From Devosia beringensis (GTDB taxonomy: Bacteria; Pseudomonadota; Alphaproteobacteria; Rhizobiales; Devosiaceae): a stretch of 64,000 nt of DNA. Position 1 is the stretch's first letter; every line of letters starts with the position of its first letter. Location of the stretch: positions 1,156,501 to 1,220,500 of the forward strand of contig NZ_CP045422.1 in NCBI RefSeq assembly GCF_014926585.1, read 5' to 3'. The position numbers and the translations under genes are program-made. This document shows, piece by piece, positions 8,036 to 17,403 of this stretch. Under the pieces are notes generated by a model. That model was not told where the DNA came from. It saw only the letters and a list, made by a program, of their open reading frames with translations, and searched no databases.

Positions 8036-9580
8036 TCAGACGCCGATGGCCTCGGCCAGAACTTCTTCATGGGTGCGTTGGCGATAGGCCTGGCTGCCGA
8101 CCAGGCGGCCATCGCGGAACACGTGCAGCGTATCGGCCAGCTCATAGACCTCGGGAAGATAGGATGAGATCAGGATGATGCCGGCGCCATTCTTGAGCAG
8201 GCGGGCGAACAGGCGATAGATCTCGGCCTTGGTGCCGACATCGACGCCGACGGTGGGCTCGTCGAAGATGAACAGGTCGGCGCCGTGGTTGAGCCACTTG
8301 CCGATGACGATCTTTTGCTGGTTACCGCCCGACATGGAGGAGGCCAGCGTATGGCGCGACGGTGTCTTGATGCCCAGATCCTTGATCTGCTGGTTGGCTC
8401 GCTTCTTCTCCTCGGCGACATTGACGACAATACCGGAATTGATCCGGTCATAGACCGGCAGGTTGATATTGAGCCCGATGGGCAGGTTGAGGTTGAGGCC
8501 CTGGTCGCGGCGGCTTTCGGGGGCCAGGGCAATGCCCAGGTCGATGGCGGTGCGCTCGTTGCGCATGTCGACCACCTCGCCCTGCCAGACGATATCGCCG
8601 GCGGTCTTGGGATTGCGGCCGAAGACGCTGAGGGCGAATTCGCTGCGGCCGGCGCCGATCAGGCCATAGAGGCCGACGATCTCGCCGGCGCGCACGCTGA
8701 GCGAAATGTCGTTGAAGCCCTTGCCGGACAGGGAACGGGTTTCGAGCAGCTGCTTGCCGAAGGGAATGGTTTCCTTGTGGTAGATCTGGTCGAGCGTGCG
8801 GTTGATCATCAGCGCGACCAGCTCGGTATCGTTGGTCTCGGCAATGTCGCGGGTGCCCACCATGGTGCCGTCGCGCAGCACCGAGACGCGGTCGGCCAGC
8901 TCGAAAACCTCTTCCATGCGGTGGCTGATATAGACGATGGTGACGCCTTCATCCTTGAGACGGCGGATCAGGGCGAAGAGCTGGGCGGCCTCTGAGCGGG
9001 TAAGATAGGCCGTGGGCTCGTCGAAGATGATGAACTTGGTGCCGCGCAGCGAGGCGCGGGCAGTGGCGACCAGCTGCTGCTGGCCGATGGTGAGCGAGCC
9101 CAGGATCGCGTCAGCGGGCAGGTTGAAGCCGATATCGTCGAGGATCTTCTGGGCGGCGCGGGTCATCTCCCGCTTCTGCAGGATGCCGAAGCGGACGGTT
9201 TCGTCACCGAGGAAGATATTGGCGGCAACCGAAAGATGCCGGCACAGCACCACTTCCTGGTGCACAGCATTGATGCCGTGGGCGATGGCCTCGTTGGGGG
9301 TCGACAGCTCGACTTCCTGGCCGTTCCACAGGATCTTGCCGCCGGTGCGGCGGATGACGCCGGTCAGCAGCTTGATCAGGGTCGACTTGCCGGCGCCGTT
9401 CTCGCCGACAATGGCGTGGATTTCACCGCGCCGGAAGGCGAGTGTTGCGGGCTTGAGCGCCTGGATGAAGCCGTACCGCTTTTCGAGCGCATGCAGCTCC
9501 AGGATCAGGTCGGCGTCAGCATGGGGCAGCGCACCGGGACCGACCCCAGGCGTTGATGCTCCCGATGAGAGCTCTGTCAC
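8036..9580 (-). CDS. Sugar ABC transporter ATPase, RbsA/MglA family (two ATP-binding domains)
   Basis: A 514-residue protein with a GTG start at 9580 behind GGGAG. The N-terminal domain has a Walker A GENGAGKST at residues 59-67, a divergent signature LTIGQQQL and FDEP Walker B. The C-terminal domain lacks a good Walker A, as is usual in the family, but has MSGGNQQK (416-423) and LFIFDEPTVGVDVG (436-449). It powers sugar import by the adjacent RbsC-type permease at the cytoplasmic face of the membrane. It sits between the binding-protein and permease genes, the standard order for CUT2 systems. Confidence 0.94.
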   Translation of the reverse strand: MTELSSGASTPGVGPGALPHADADLILELHALEKRYGFIQALKPATLAFRRGEIHAIVGENGAGKSTLIKLLTGVIRRTGGKILWNGQEVELSTPNEAIAHGINAVHQEVVLCRHLSVAANIFLGDETVRFGILQKREMTRAAQKILDDIGFNLPADAILGSLTIGQQQLVATARASLRGTKFIIFDEPTAYLTRSEAAQLFALIRRLKDEGVTIVYISHRMEEVFELADRVSVLRDGTMVGTRDIAETNDTELVALMINRTLDQIYHKETIPFGKQLLETRSLSGKGFNDISLSVRAGEIVGLYGLIGAGRSEFALSVFGRNPKTAGDIVWQGEVVDMRNERTAIDLGIALAPESRRDQGLNLNLPIGLNINLPVYDRINSGIVVNVAEEKKRANQQIKDLGIKTPSRHTLASSMSGGNQQKIVIGKWLNHGADLFIFDEPTVGVDVGTKAEIYRLFARLLKNGAGIILISSYLPEVYELADTLHVFRDGRLVGSQAYRQRTHEEVLAEAIGV

Positions 9581-9647
9581 GATAATTCTCCCGCCACTCC
9601 TCTGGTGGGCGACCCCTGTGCCGGGCCGTCACCACCACGCAATTGGA

Positions 9648-9688
9648 GCCGGGGGACGCGGCGGAGTCAATCCGCAGCGCTCCCCGGC
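9648..9688 (-). terminator. Stem-loop between binding protein and ATPase genes
   Basis: Arms GCCGGGG (9648-9654) and CCCCGGC (9682-9688) enclose an inner GCGGA/TCCGC stem, directly after the binding-protein stop codon on the minus strand. Hairpins here commonly protect the binding-protein message and reduce read-through, giving more binding protein than membrane components. No T-run is present. Confidence 0.5.
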
Positions 9689-9696
9689 CAGCATGG

Positions 9697-10680
9697 TCAG
9701 TCGACCTTGGGATTGAGCAGCGCCTGGCTGCGCTCGTCGTTCATGTTGGCGGTGGTGATCAGGTTGGCACCGGTATCGACGAAAGCCTCGACCTTTTCGC
9801 CCTTGGAGGCAGCCAGAGCGGTCTTGATGCCGTCGTAACCCATGCGGTAGGGGTCCTGGACCACCAGGGCGTCGATGGTGCCGTCGGTCAGGAAGCCGAC
9901 CAGCTTGTCGTCGCTGTCGAAGCCGATCAGCGAGACCTTGTCGGCCACGCCGTTTTCAGCCAGGGCCTGGCCGGCGCCCTGCGCCATTATCAGGTTGGAG
10001 GCAAAGATGCCGACCAGGTTGGGATTGGCAGTCAGCAGATCGGTGGTGATGTTGAGGCCGGTAGCGGCCTGCCCATCGGCATATTTGTCGGCAACCAGCT
10101 TGAGGCCGGGATACTTGGCCAGCTGTTCGATGAAGCCCTGCTTGCGCTCTTCGAGCGAACCGGCATTGGGCACTGAGGTGATCAGGGCGACTTCGCCCTC
10201 TTCCTTGCCCGTAGCGGCCATGATGGCAGCGGCCAGGCCGTCGGCAGCGATGCGGCCGCCCTGGACGTTGTCGGTGGTGAGGAAGGAGGTGAAGGCGGTG
10301 GAGTCAGCCGAGGAATCGATGCCCACGATCGGCACGGAATTGGCGGCTTCTGTGATCGGCGCACCCAAAGCCGACTTTTCGGTCGGGGCGATCACCACGG
10401 CGGCGGGGCTGCCGGCAACGGCGTTTTCGAGGATGGAAATCTGGCCGTTGATGTCGGTTTCGGCCTGGGCGCCCAGTTCGGGTACGTTAACGCCGAGATC
10501 CTTGCCGGCGGCGCGGGCGCCGGCCAGCACGATCTGCCAGTAGAAGGACGTGGTGTCCTTGACGATGATAGGAATGGTCACGTCCTGCGCGATGGACGGG
10601 GTTGCGCCCAGCATGCCGGCGGCCAGTGCGACAGCAGAGATGGACAGAACCGCGCGGCGGTTCAGCTTGCTCAAGATCAT
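9697..10680 (-). CDS. Periplasmic sugar-binding protein, RbsB-like
   Basis: A 327-residue protein. The ATG at 10680 has GGGAG upstream and opens a clear signal peptide (MILSKLNRRAVLSIS...PSIAQ). The mature part begins DVTIPIIVKDTTSFYWQ and shows the two-lobed periplasmic-binding-protein pattern: VVIAPTEKSA, VGIDSSAD, LTTDNVQGGRIAADGL, and late in the chain LIGFDSDDKLVGFL and VVQDPYRMGYDG, matching the pentose/hexose-binding group. It captures the sugar in the periplasm and delivers it to the RbsC/RbsA-type transporter encoded downstream. It is the first gene of the operon; its upstream region shares a 12-bp motif with the regulator/dehydrogenase intergenic region. Confidence 0.93.
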   Translation of the reverse strand: MILSKLNRRAVLSISAVALAAGMLGATPSIAQDVTIPIIVKDTTSFYWQIVLAGARAAGKDLGVNVPELGAQAETDINGQISILENAVAGSPAAVVIAPTEKSALGAPITEAANSVPIVGIDSSADSTAFTSFLTTDNVQGGRIAADGLAAAIMAATGKEEGEVALITSVPNAGSLEERKQGFIEQLAKYPGLKLVADKYADGQAATGLNITTDLLTANPNLVGIFASNLIMAQGAGQALAENGVADKVSLIGFDSDDKLVGFLTDGTIDALVVQDPYRMGYDGIKTALAASKGEKVEAFVDTGANLITTANMNDERSQALLNPKVD

Positions 10681-10749
10681 AATGCTACTCTCCCATGATG
10701 TGCTCGACACGGACATTCGGGGCCCGGCGGCGCCCGCATATCTATGCAC

Positions 10750-10780
10750 GTCTGCAAGGGTCTGCAAAATGTTTTTTATG
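10750..10780. promoter_or_regulatory. Putative GntR operator and direct repeat upstream of the sugar-binding protein
   Basis: The motif ATGTTTTTTATG at 10769-10780 recurs, inverted, at 11801-11812 in front of the GntR gene. It is preceded by a tandem GTCTGCAA repeat (about 10750-10768). Shared, rare, A/T-rich words in the two control regions of one locus suggest a common regulator, most simply the tandem-HTH GntR protein encoded between them. Inference. Confidence 0.45.
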
Positions 10781-10880
10781 CAGAGTAAACTGAATAAGAA
10801 CAGATGTTCCGTTGTTGTCTGTGGAAGTGCATTTATTCCAAACAACGCCAGCGCCGGCGGTGGCCGGTGCCAGGCAGGGT

Positions 10881-11771
10881 TCAGTCGTCCGAGAACGCGG
10901 CCAGCATGGTGTGCTTGGCCGAAGCCAGATGCCGGCTGCAGGCGGCGCGGGCGCGCTGCGGATCGCGGCTGAACAGGGCCTCGAAATAGGCCAGGTGTTC
11001 GCGGATCGCCACCTCGTTGCGCTGGCGCTCGTCGCGCTTGTTCCACTGGTAGTGGTAGTGAAAGATCACGGTGATGATGTCGTAGAAATCGTCGATGAAG
11101 CGGTTGGGCACGGCGGCATTGATCAGCCGGTGAAAGCGGTTGTCGAGGTCGGAAAAGTCCTGGAAGCGGCCATCGATATCGCCGAGCAAGGCGTGGTGCT
11201 CGCGCTCGAGCTGGCGCAGCGCGGCCCAGACCGGCGCGGTGGGCGGCAAGACGGCCAGGGCCTGGGCCGAACGCAGCTCGAACATCTCGCGGATTTCGAA
11301 CAGTTCCATGGCGAAATCCTGGGTAAAGCCCTTGAACAGCCAGCCGGCATTGGGGCGCTTCTCGATCAGCCCGAAGCGGCGAAAGCGGTTGAGGAATTCG
11401 CGGATGCCGGTGGTGCCGACGCCAAAGGCACGCGCCATTTCGAGCTCGTTGATCTGGGCGCCCGGCTTGGTGTCGCCGCGCAGCATCCATTCCATGAAGC
11501 TCTTTTCCACCTGCTGGGCGGTTGGTACCGTCTCGACCTGGGGAAAGTGCGCATCGCCGGGCACGGTGCCCTGCACCAGGCGGTTGCGGCCGTTGTCGCT
11601 GACATAACCACGCGCACTGAGCTGGGACAGCACCTTGCGCACCGTCGTGCGGCTCACCCCCAGCCGGGCACTGAGGTCGTTTTCCGATGGCAGAACGGCG
11701 CCGATCTCCTGGGCGCCGACTATGGTGAGCATGTCGTTGAATGCCCGTTTGAAAACTGTGTCGCTTTTCAC
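10881..11771 (-). CDS. GntR-family regulator with two winged-helix domains and an FCD domain
   Basis: A 296-residue protein with a GTG start at 11771 (a downstream ATG, MLTIVG, is possible). The first GntR winged helix is at about residues 5-70, with LPSENDLSARLGVSRTTVRKVL. A second DNA-binding helix-turn-helix of the same family lies at about 85-150 (INELEMARAFGVGTTGIREFLNRF, then a wing with EKRPNAGWLFKG). The FCD effector domain follows (about 155-285), with a D-x4-H pattern in DLDNRFHRL and further His residues that usually bind a metal and an organic acid or sugar acid. Two HTH domains in one FCD-type GntR protein is unusual. Placed between a sugar transporter and a divergent polyol dehydrogenase, it probably controls both. 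Confidence 0.88.
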   Translation of the reverse strand: MKSDTVFKRAFNDMLTIVGAQEIGAVLPSENDLSARLGVSRTTVRKVLSQLSARGYVSDNGRNRLVQGTVPGDAHFPQVETVPTAQQVEKSFMEWMLRGDTKPGAQINELEMARAFGVGTTGIREFLNRFRRFGLIEKRPNAGWLFKGFTQDFAMELFEIREMFELRSAQALAVLPPTAPVWAALRQLEREHHALLGDIDGRFQDFSDLDNRFHRLINAAVPNRFIDDFYDIITVIFHYHYQWNKRDERQRNEVAIREHLAYFEALFSRDPQRARAACSRHLASAKHTMLAAFSDD

Positions 11772-11800
11772 TGAAGCGGAATCCCGTTTTTTCTATTATC

Positions 11801-11835
11801 CATAAAAAACATATTGACGCTGCTTTGGACAGCAG
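11801..11835. promoter_or_regulatory. Control region between gntR and dehydrogenase genes
   Basis: CATAAAAAACAT at 11801-11812 is the exact inverse of the motif in front of the sugar-binding protein gene. Just beside it CTGCT-TTGGAC-AGCAG (11820-11835) is a 5-bp inverted repeat. The region separates two divergent genes, so repression of both by one protein is possible. Pattern-based inference. Confidence 0.45.
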
Positions 11836-11944
11836 ATTTTGTCGCTCTGCGGCGGCGCGCCGATGCGAACCTACGCCACTGGCAGATGCGCGTGAGGGTG
11901 GAAAGCCCGCTCGCCCTGCTGCTCTAAACGCTTGTCAGGAAACG

Positions 11945-12967
11945 ATGATGGAAGCTATGGACGCGCTGCTCTGTTCAACCCCCGGCACGCTGGAAGTGGT
12001 GCAGCGACCCGCAGCGGCGCGCGCGGCGGGCGAGGTGCTGGTGCGGCCGCGCCGTGTCGGCATTTGTGGCACCGACTATCACATCTATGAGGGCAAGCAT
12101 CCTTTCCTCGCCTATCCAAGGGTGATGGGGCACGAGCTGGCCGTGGAAGTGGTGGATGGCGGCGAGAGCGACTTCCGGGCCGGCGAGATCGTCGTGGTCA
12201 ATCCCTATCTCTCCTGCGGCAGCTGCATTGCCTGCCGCAAGGGCAAGCCCAATTGCTGCACGAAAATCGCCGTGCTGGGCGTGCATCGCGATGGCGGCAT
12301 GACCGGATTGCTGTCGCTGCCGCCACAGAACCTGGTGCGCGCCGAAGGCCTGTCGGCCGATGCCTGTGCCTGTGTGGAGTTTCTCGCCATCGGCGCCCAT
12401 GCGGTGCGGCGGGCGGCTCTGGACAGCAGCGACCGGGTGCTGGTGATCGGGGCCGGCCCGATCGGCTTTGGCGCGGTGCTGTTCGCGACGCTGTCGGGCG
12501 CCAGGGTCACGGTGCTCGACCGCGATGCGGAGCGGCTGGCGGTGGCGGCGGACCTGTTCGACATTGCCGGCACGATCCTGGCCGATGACGCTGTCGATGC
12601 CCAGGTCGGCAGCGTCACCGATGGCGAGGGCTTTGACGTGGTGTTCGACGCAACCGGCAACCAGGGCTCGATCGAAAAGGGTTTCGACTTCGTCGCCCAT
12701 GGCGGGCGCTATGTGCTGGTCAGCGTGGTCAAGGGCGACATCAGCTTTGCCGACAGCGATTTCCACCGCAAGGAAATGACCATATTGGGCAGCCGCAACG
12801 CAACTGCCGTGGATTTCGAACGCGTCATCGCCGCCATCGGCGCCGGCCAGGTGCCGGTCGACCGGCTGATTACCCATCGCACCACGCTGACGGGCGCGGT
12901 GACCGACCTGCCGCGCTGGGCCAGCCAGAAGAGCGGGCTGATCAAGGCCGTGATCGAGATCGACTAA
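11945..12967 (+). CDS. Zinc-dependent medium-chain alcohol/polyol dehydrogenase
   Basis: A 340-residue protein from the ATG at 11945 (AGGA four bases upstream; a second ATG follows at once). Catalytic zinc residues are seen in GICGTDYH and VMGHELA, and the structural zinc Cys cluster in CGSCIACRKGKPNCC. The Rossmann motif VLVIGAGPIGFGAVLFA is near residue 170, followed by an acidic residue in VTVLDRD, which suggests NAD(H). The family oxidises polyols or sugar acids such as sorbitol, galactitol, L-galactonate or L-gulonate. It is divergent from the GntR regulator and probably provides the first catabolic step for the compound imported by the neighbouring transporter. The exact substrate is not known. 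Confidence 0.9.
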   Translation: MMEAMDALLCSTPGTLEVVQRPAAARAAGEVLVRPRRVGICGTDYHIYEGKHPFLAYPRVMGHELAVEVVDGGESDFRAGEIVVVNPYLSCGSCIACRKGKPNCCTKIAVLGVHRDGGMTGLLSLPPQNLVRAEGLSADACACVEFLAIGAHAVRRAALDSSDRVLVIGAGPIGFGAVLFATLSGARVTVLDRDAERLAVAADLFDIAGTILADDAVDAQVGSVTDGEGFDVVFDATGNQGSIEKGFDFVAHGGRYVLVSVVKGDISFADSDFHRKEMTILGSRNATAVDFERVIAAIGAGQVPVDRLITHRTTLTGAVTDLPRWASQKSGLIKAVIEID

Positions 12968-12982
12968 AGTCCCGGCTGCCTC

Positions 12983-14050
<1,068 letters not shown>

Positions 14051-14062
14051 GCTGTTCTCCGA

Positions 14063-14938
14063 TTATTTGACGGCGCCGGCGGTCAGACCGGCAATGATGT
14101 GCTTTTGAGCGGCAAAGAAGACGATGATCGTCGGGGTAATGGTCAGGGTGATAAAGGCCAGGATCAGCTGCCAGTCGGTGCTGAACTCGCCGCGATAGAC
14201 CATGATGCCCAGCGGCCAGGGATATTTTGATTCCGAGTTCAGCATGATCAGCGGCAGGATGTAGCTGTTCCAGCTGCCGACAAAGCTGATGATGCCCACC
14301 GTGGCGATGATGGGCCGGCTGAGCGGCAGGGTGATGTGCCAGAAGAAGCGGAAGTAGCCGGCGCCATCGACAAAGGCGGCGTCGAACAGTTCGGACGGCA
14401 TGCCGCGGAAATAGTTGCGGAACAGCAGGATGCTCATGCCCAGGCCAAAGGCGACCTGGGGCAGGACGACGCCCCAATAGGTATCGAGCAGGCCCAGATC
14501 GCGGATGCGGATGAAGAGCGGCAGGATGGCGGTGGCGGCCGGGAACATCAGGCCGATCAGGAAATAGTTGAGCAGGTGATCGGAGCCGAAAAACCGGACA
14601 TGGGCAAAGACGAAGGCCGCCATGGCGGCCAGGGTCAGCACCAGAAAGACAGTGAGCCCGGCAATCAGCAGCGAATTGCCCATCTGCAGCCAGTAGCGCT
14701 GGCTGAACAGGATATCGGCATAGTTCGAGACCATCCAGGTCTGCGGCAGGCCGAAGGCATTGCCGCGCAGGTCGCCCAGCGTCTTGAAGCCGCCAAGGGC
14801 GGTGGTGATGAGCGGGACCAGCACGACGGCGGCGACGATGAGCAGCGCCGCATAGAGATAGGTCTTGGTCTTGATGCCGAGGCTGCGACCGCTGCTGGGC
14901 GCGATGGCGGCGTCGATGGGAGGGGCGCTGTCAGTCAT
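14063..14938 (-). CDS. Sugar ABC transporter permease, MalG/LacG type
   Basis: A 291-residue inner-membrane protein with six likely helices, the first after a short charged N-terminus (about residues 28-48). The EAA coupling loop is present near residue 195 as SELFDAAFVDGAGYFRFFWHITLPLSRP, where the Gly contacts the ATPase. It ends in a hydrophobic helix and AQKHIIAGLTAGAVK, a typical MalG-like terminus. It pairs with the MalF-type permease whose coding region overlaps its start by 8 bases, which indicates translational coupling. Confidence 0.94.
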   Translation of the reverse strand: MTDSAPPIDAAIAPSSGRSLGIKTKTYLYAALLIVAAVVLVPLITTALGGFKTLGDLRGNAFGLPQTWMVSNYADILFSQRYWLQMGNSLLIAGLTVFLVLTLAAMAAFVFAHVRFFGSDHLLNYFLIGLMFPAATAILPLFIRIRDLGLLDTYWGVVLPQVAFGLGMSILLFRNYFRGMPSELFDAAFVDGAGYFRFFWHITLPLSRPIIATVGIISFVGSWNSYILPLIMLNSESKYPWPLGIMVYRGEFSTDWQLILAFITLTITPTIIVFFAAQKHIIAGLTAGAVK

Positions 14939-15863
14939 TTTTCATGAATACCCGCTTGTAGCTGAAGGCCAGCGTGACACAGATGACGAACAGCACGACA
15001 CCCACGGCCGAGCCGAAGCCTACCTGCATGCGCATGACGCCGAAGCTGTAGAGGAAGGTGACAAGGGTCTGGGTGGAATTGGACGGGCCGCCGCCGGTGA
15101 GCGGCATGATCATGTCAAAGAGCTGCAGCGAGCCGACCACCGCGAAGAAGACCGAAAGGCGCACGGTGGAGCCCAGCAGCGGCAGCGTGACCCGGGTGAA
15201 TTTCTGCCAGCCGGTGGCGCCGTCGATATCGGCGGCCTCGAGCACGCTCTTGTCGATGGCCTGCAGCCCGGCAATGAACAGCATCATGTGGAAGCCGAAA
15301 TACTTCCAGACGATCACGGCCAGCACCGCATAGAAGGCCACGTCCTTGTCGGCCAGCCAGAAGGGCGGGTCCTGGCCGAAGAAGCGGGCGACATTGGCGA
15401 CCAGGCCGAATTCGCCGTCGTAAACGAAGCGCCAGATCATGCCCGCGGCAACGTCGGCCAGCACATAGGGCAGGAAGAAAATCAGGCGGAAAACCAAGGC
15501 GCCCTTGATATGCTTGGTGACCATGGTGGCCAGCCAGAGGGCCAGCGGGATCTGGATGCAGATCGAGACGACGATGATCAGGCCATTATTGACCAGGGCG
15601 TTGCGGAAGGCGCTTTGCTTGAAGATCAGCTCGTAGTTCTTCCAGCCGACCCACTGCTCGGGCAGGCCATAGCCATTCCAGTTGAAGAAGGAATACCAGG
15701 CCGCCTCGCCCATGGGCAGGATGACGAAGAGGGTGAACAGCAGCAGAGCGGGCGGCAGGAACAGCACGATGACGGGCCATTTGCCCCGATTGCCGACACC
15801 GCGGCGACGCGTGCGGGCTTTGGTCGATGGCAGGCTCAATGCAGACGAGGCTAGCTGACTCAT
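14931..15863 (-). CDS. Sugar ABC transporter permease, MalF/UgpA type
   Basis: A 310-residue membrane protein. A basic N-terminus (residues 1-30, KARTRRRG) precedes the first helix (about 28-52), and five more helices follow. The EAA loop is visible as KSVLEAADIDGATGWQKFTRVTLPLL near residue 205. It forms the heterodimeric channel with the MalG-like partner. It follows the binding-protein gene after a strong stem-loop, the usual arrangement in CUT1 operons. The substrate is probably an oligosaccharide, a polyol or glycerol-phosphate-like compound; nothing in the sequence decides between them. Confidence 0.94.
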   Translation of the reverse strand: MSQLASSALSLPSTKARTRRRGVGNRGKWPVIVLFLPPALLLFTLFVILPMGEAAWYSFFNWNGYGLPEQWVGWKNYELIFKQSAFRNALVNNGLIIVVSICIQIPLALWLATMVTKHIKGALVFRLIFFLPYVLADVAAGMIWRFVYDGEFGLVANVARFFGQDPPFWLADKDVAFYAVLAVIVWKYFGFHMMLFIAGLQAIDKSVLEAADIDGATGWQKFTRVTLPLLGSTVRLSVFFAVVGSLQLFDMIMPLTGGGPSNSTQTLVTFLYSFGVMRMQVGFGSAVGVVLFVICVTLAFSYKRVFMKND

Positions 15864-15894
15864 GGGAAACGTCCTTGGCTGCCGCAGACAAGAA

Positions 15895-15919
15895 CGGGCG
15901 GTCCGATCCGGACCGCCCG
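15895..15919 (-). terminator. Perfect hairpin between binding-protein and permease genes
   Basis: CGGGCGGTCCG (15895-15905), a 3-base loop, and CGGACCGCCCG (15909-15919) form an 11-bp perfect stem seven bases after the binding-protein stop codon on the minus strand. It probably acts as a partial terminator or mRNA stabiliser so that the binding protein is made in excess over the permeases. Confidence 0.65.
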
Positions 15920-15925
15920 CCGCGT

Positions 15926-17218
15926 TTACATCTCCATGGAGAAGGCGTCCTGGATCTGCTGCAGCGCCTCTTCGGGCGTCACGCCGCCCGAGACCAGCTC
16001 GACCGACATGTCATTGACGACGCGACCGACATTGGGACCGAGATCCTGATCGAGATAGTTCTGGTGCCAGGTGGCCTTGGCCATCTGGGCCGCACTATCG
16101 GCCAGGCTCGGGTCCTTGACGCTGGCGTCGGACCCCAGCGCTGTCGGCAGGGTATTGTTGCGCTCGGCCAGCAGGCCGGCGTTTTCAATGGTCAGGAAGT
16201 GGATGAAGTCCTCGGTTTCCGGCGGGGCATTGGTGGTGACGACCCAGCCATTGAGGCCGCCGAAATCGTCGGTGATCACGCCGGCGCCGCCCTCGACCAC
16301 GGGGAAGGCGAAGCGGCCGATATTGTCGGAGGCCAGACCCTTGCCATCGGTGGCGGCATTGGCCTGGTTGGATGGCGTCGCGGTATTTTCAAAGGCCAGC
16401 ATCATGGCCGCGCGGCCATCGGCGAAGACAGCCTGGGTATCGGGCCAACTGGCGCCGAGATAGCCATCCTGGAAGGGCTCGAGCGCGCCCAGATCGGCCA
16501 GCTTCTGGCTGGCGCGCAGGAAGCCTTCGCCCTGGAAGCCTTCGCCACCCTTGGCGGCGGCAAAGCCATCCTGGCCCAGTTCGCGCATGGCCAGGTAGCT
16601 CCAGAAGAAGTGGATCGGCCACTTGTCGCCGCCACCGCCGGCGATCGGGGTGATGCCGGCCTCCTTGAGCGCGCTGACGGCGGCCAGGTAATCACCCCAG
16701 GTGGCAATGGTCGTCGCATCGACGCCGGCCTGTTCGAACAGGGCCTTGTTGTAGAAGAACGAGACAAGGCCGGACTGCACCGGCGCGGCCCAGACCTTGC
16801 CATCGATGGAGAGGCCATCGACCGCCGCGGGGCTGATGGCATTGCGCCAGGCGCCGCCATCGGCATCCATGGCGGCATTGAGGTCGCGAATGGCGCCGGT
16901 TTCGGACTGTGCCTTCAGCACGCCGCCGCCCCAGGTGTAGAACATCGAGGGCGCTTCATTGGACTGCAGCAGGGTGGGCAGCTTGGCCTTGAAAGCCTCG
17001 TTCTCGAGGAACTGGAATTCGATGCTGACGTCGGGATGGGCCTCTTCATAGGCGGCCGCAATATCTTCCCAGGTCGCGAGGCGATCGGGATTGGCTTCCA
17101 GGTGCAGCCATTTGATGGTGGTTTGGGCGTGTGCGGGCACGATTGCGGTAAGCATGGCGACCGTGCTGAGGGCAAAAAGCCCCCGCTGCCGCGCAAGGCG
17201 GCCAAGAAGTACAAACAT
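15926..17218 (-). CDS. Extracellular sugar-binding protein, CUT1 family
   Basis: About 430 residues. The ATG at 17218 has GGAGGAG at good spacing; an ATG two codons earlier sits too close to it. The start opens a signal peptide (MFVLLGRLARQRGLFAL...VPAHAQ). The mature protein begins TTIKWLHLEANPDR and has the family pattern of a cluster 1 binding protein: a WEDIAAAYEEAHPDVSIEF segment early, YTWGGGVLKA, GKVWAAPVQSG and a late region with ENAGLLAERNNTLP. It binds a carbohydrate in the periplasm. It is the first gene of the operon and lies opposite a GntR/FCD regulator. Confidence 0.93.
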   Translation of the reverse strand: MFVLLGRLARQRGLFALSTVAMLTAIVPAHAQTTIKWLHLEANPDRLATWEDIAAAYEEAHPDVSIEFQFLENEAFKAKLPTLLQSNEAPSMFYTWGGGVLKAQSETGAIRDLNAAMDADGGAWRNAISPAAVDGLSIDGKVWAAPVQSGLVSFFYNKALFEQAGVDATTIATWGDYLAAVSALKEAGITPIAGGGGDKWPIHFFWSYLAMRELGQDGFAAAKGGEGFQGEGFLRASQKLADLGALEPFQDGYLGASWPDTQAVFADGRAAMMLAFENTATPSNQANAATDGKGLASDNIGRFAFPVVEGGAGVITDDFGGLNGWVVTTNAPPETEDFIHFLTIENAGLLAERNNTLPTALGSDASVKDPSLADSAAQMAKATWHQNYLDQDLGPNVGRVVNDMSVELVSGGVTPEEALQQIQDAFSMEM

Positions 17219-17259
17219 ATGCATTCTCCTCCCAGGGTCTTTGCCCCGTAGAGCAAGCG

Positions 17260-17271
17260 TGCGTCCACGCA
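17260..17271. promoter_or_regulatory. Candidate GntR/FCD operator
   Basis: TGCGT-CC-ACGCA is a perfect inverted repeat in the 185-base region between the CUT1 binding-protein gene and the divergent GntR gene. FCD-type GntR proteins bind short palindromes of this size, so this is a reasonable operator candidate. No other recurring word was seen here. Confidence 0.35.
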
Positions 17272-17403
17272 TGGTTGATGTCAAGTTTAAATCAGATGTA
17301 GAGACACAGGCTTTTGGCGGCATGGCGAGGCGTTCAGATCAATGCTATCGCAGGGCCAAGCTGATCGCTGGATCGCAGACAGAGGCAGACTGGGCACTGA
17401 TCG

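Noticed and set aside
7031..8167. 378-codon plus-strand frame over the permease and ATPase ends
   Set aside because: It spans two real minus-strand genes and their junction; the Asp/His/Gly/Gln-rich translation has no domain.
10681..11490. N-terminal extension of the sugar-binding protein frame
   Set aside because: It overlaps the GntR gene in another frame and would bury the signal peptide; the ATG at 10680 has a good ribosome site.
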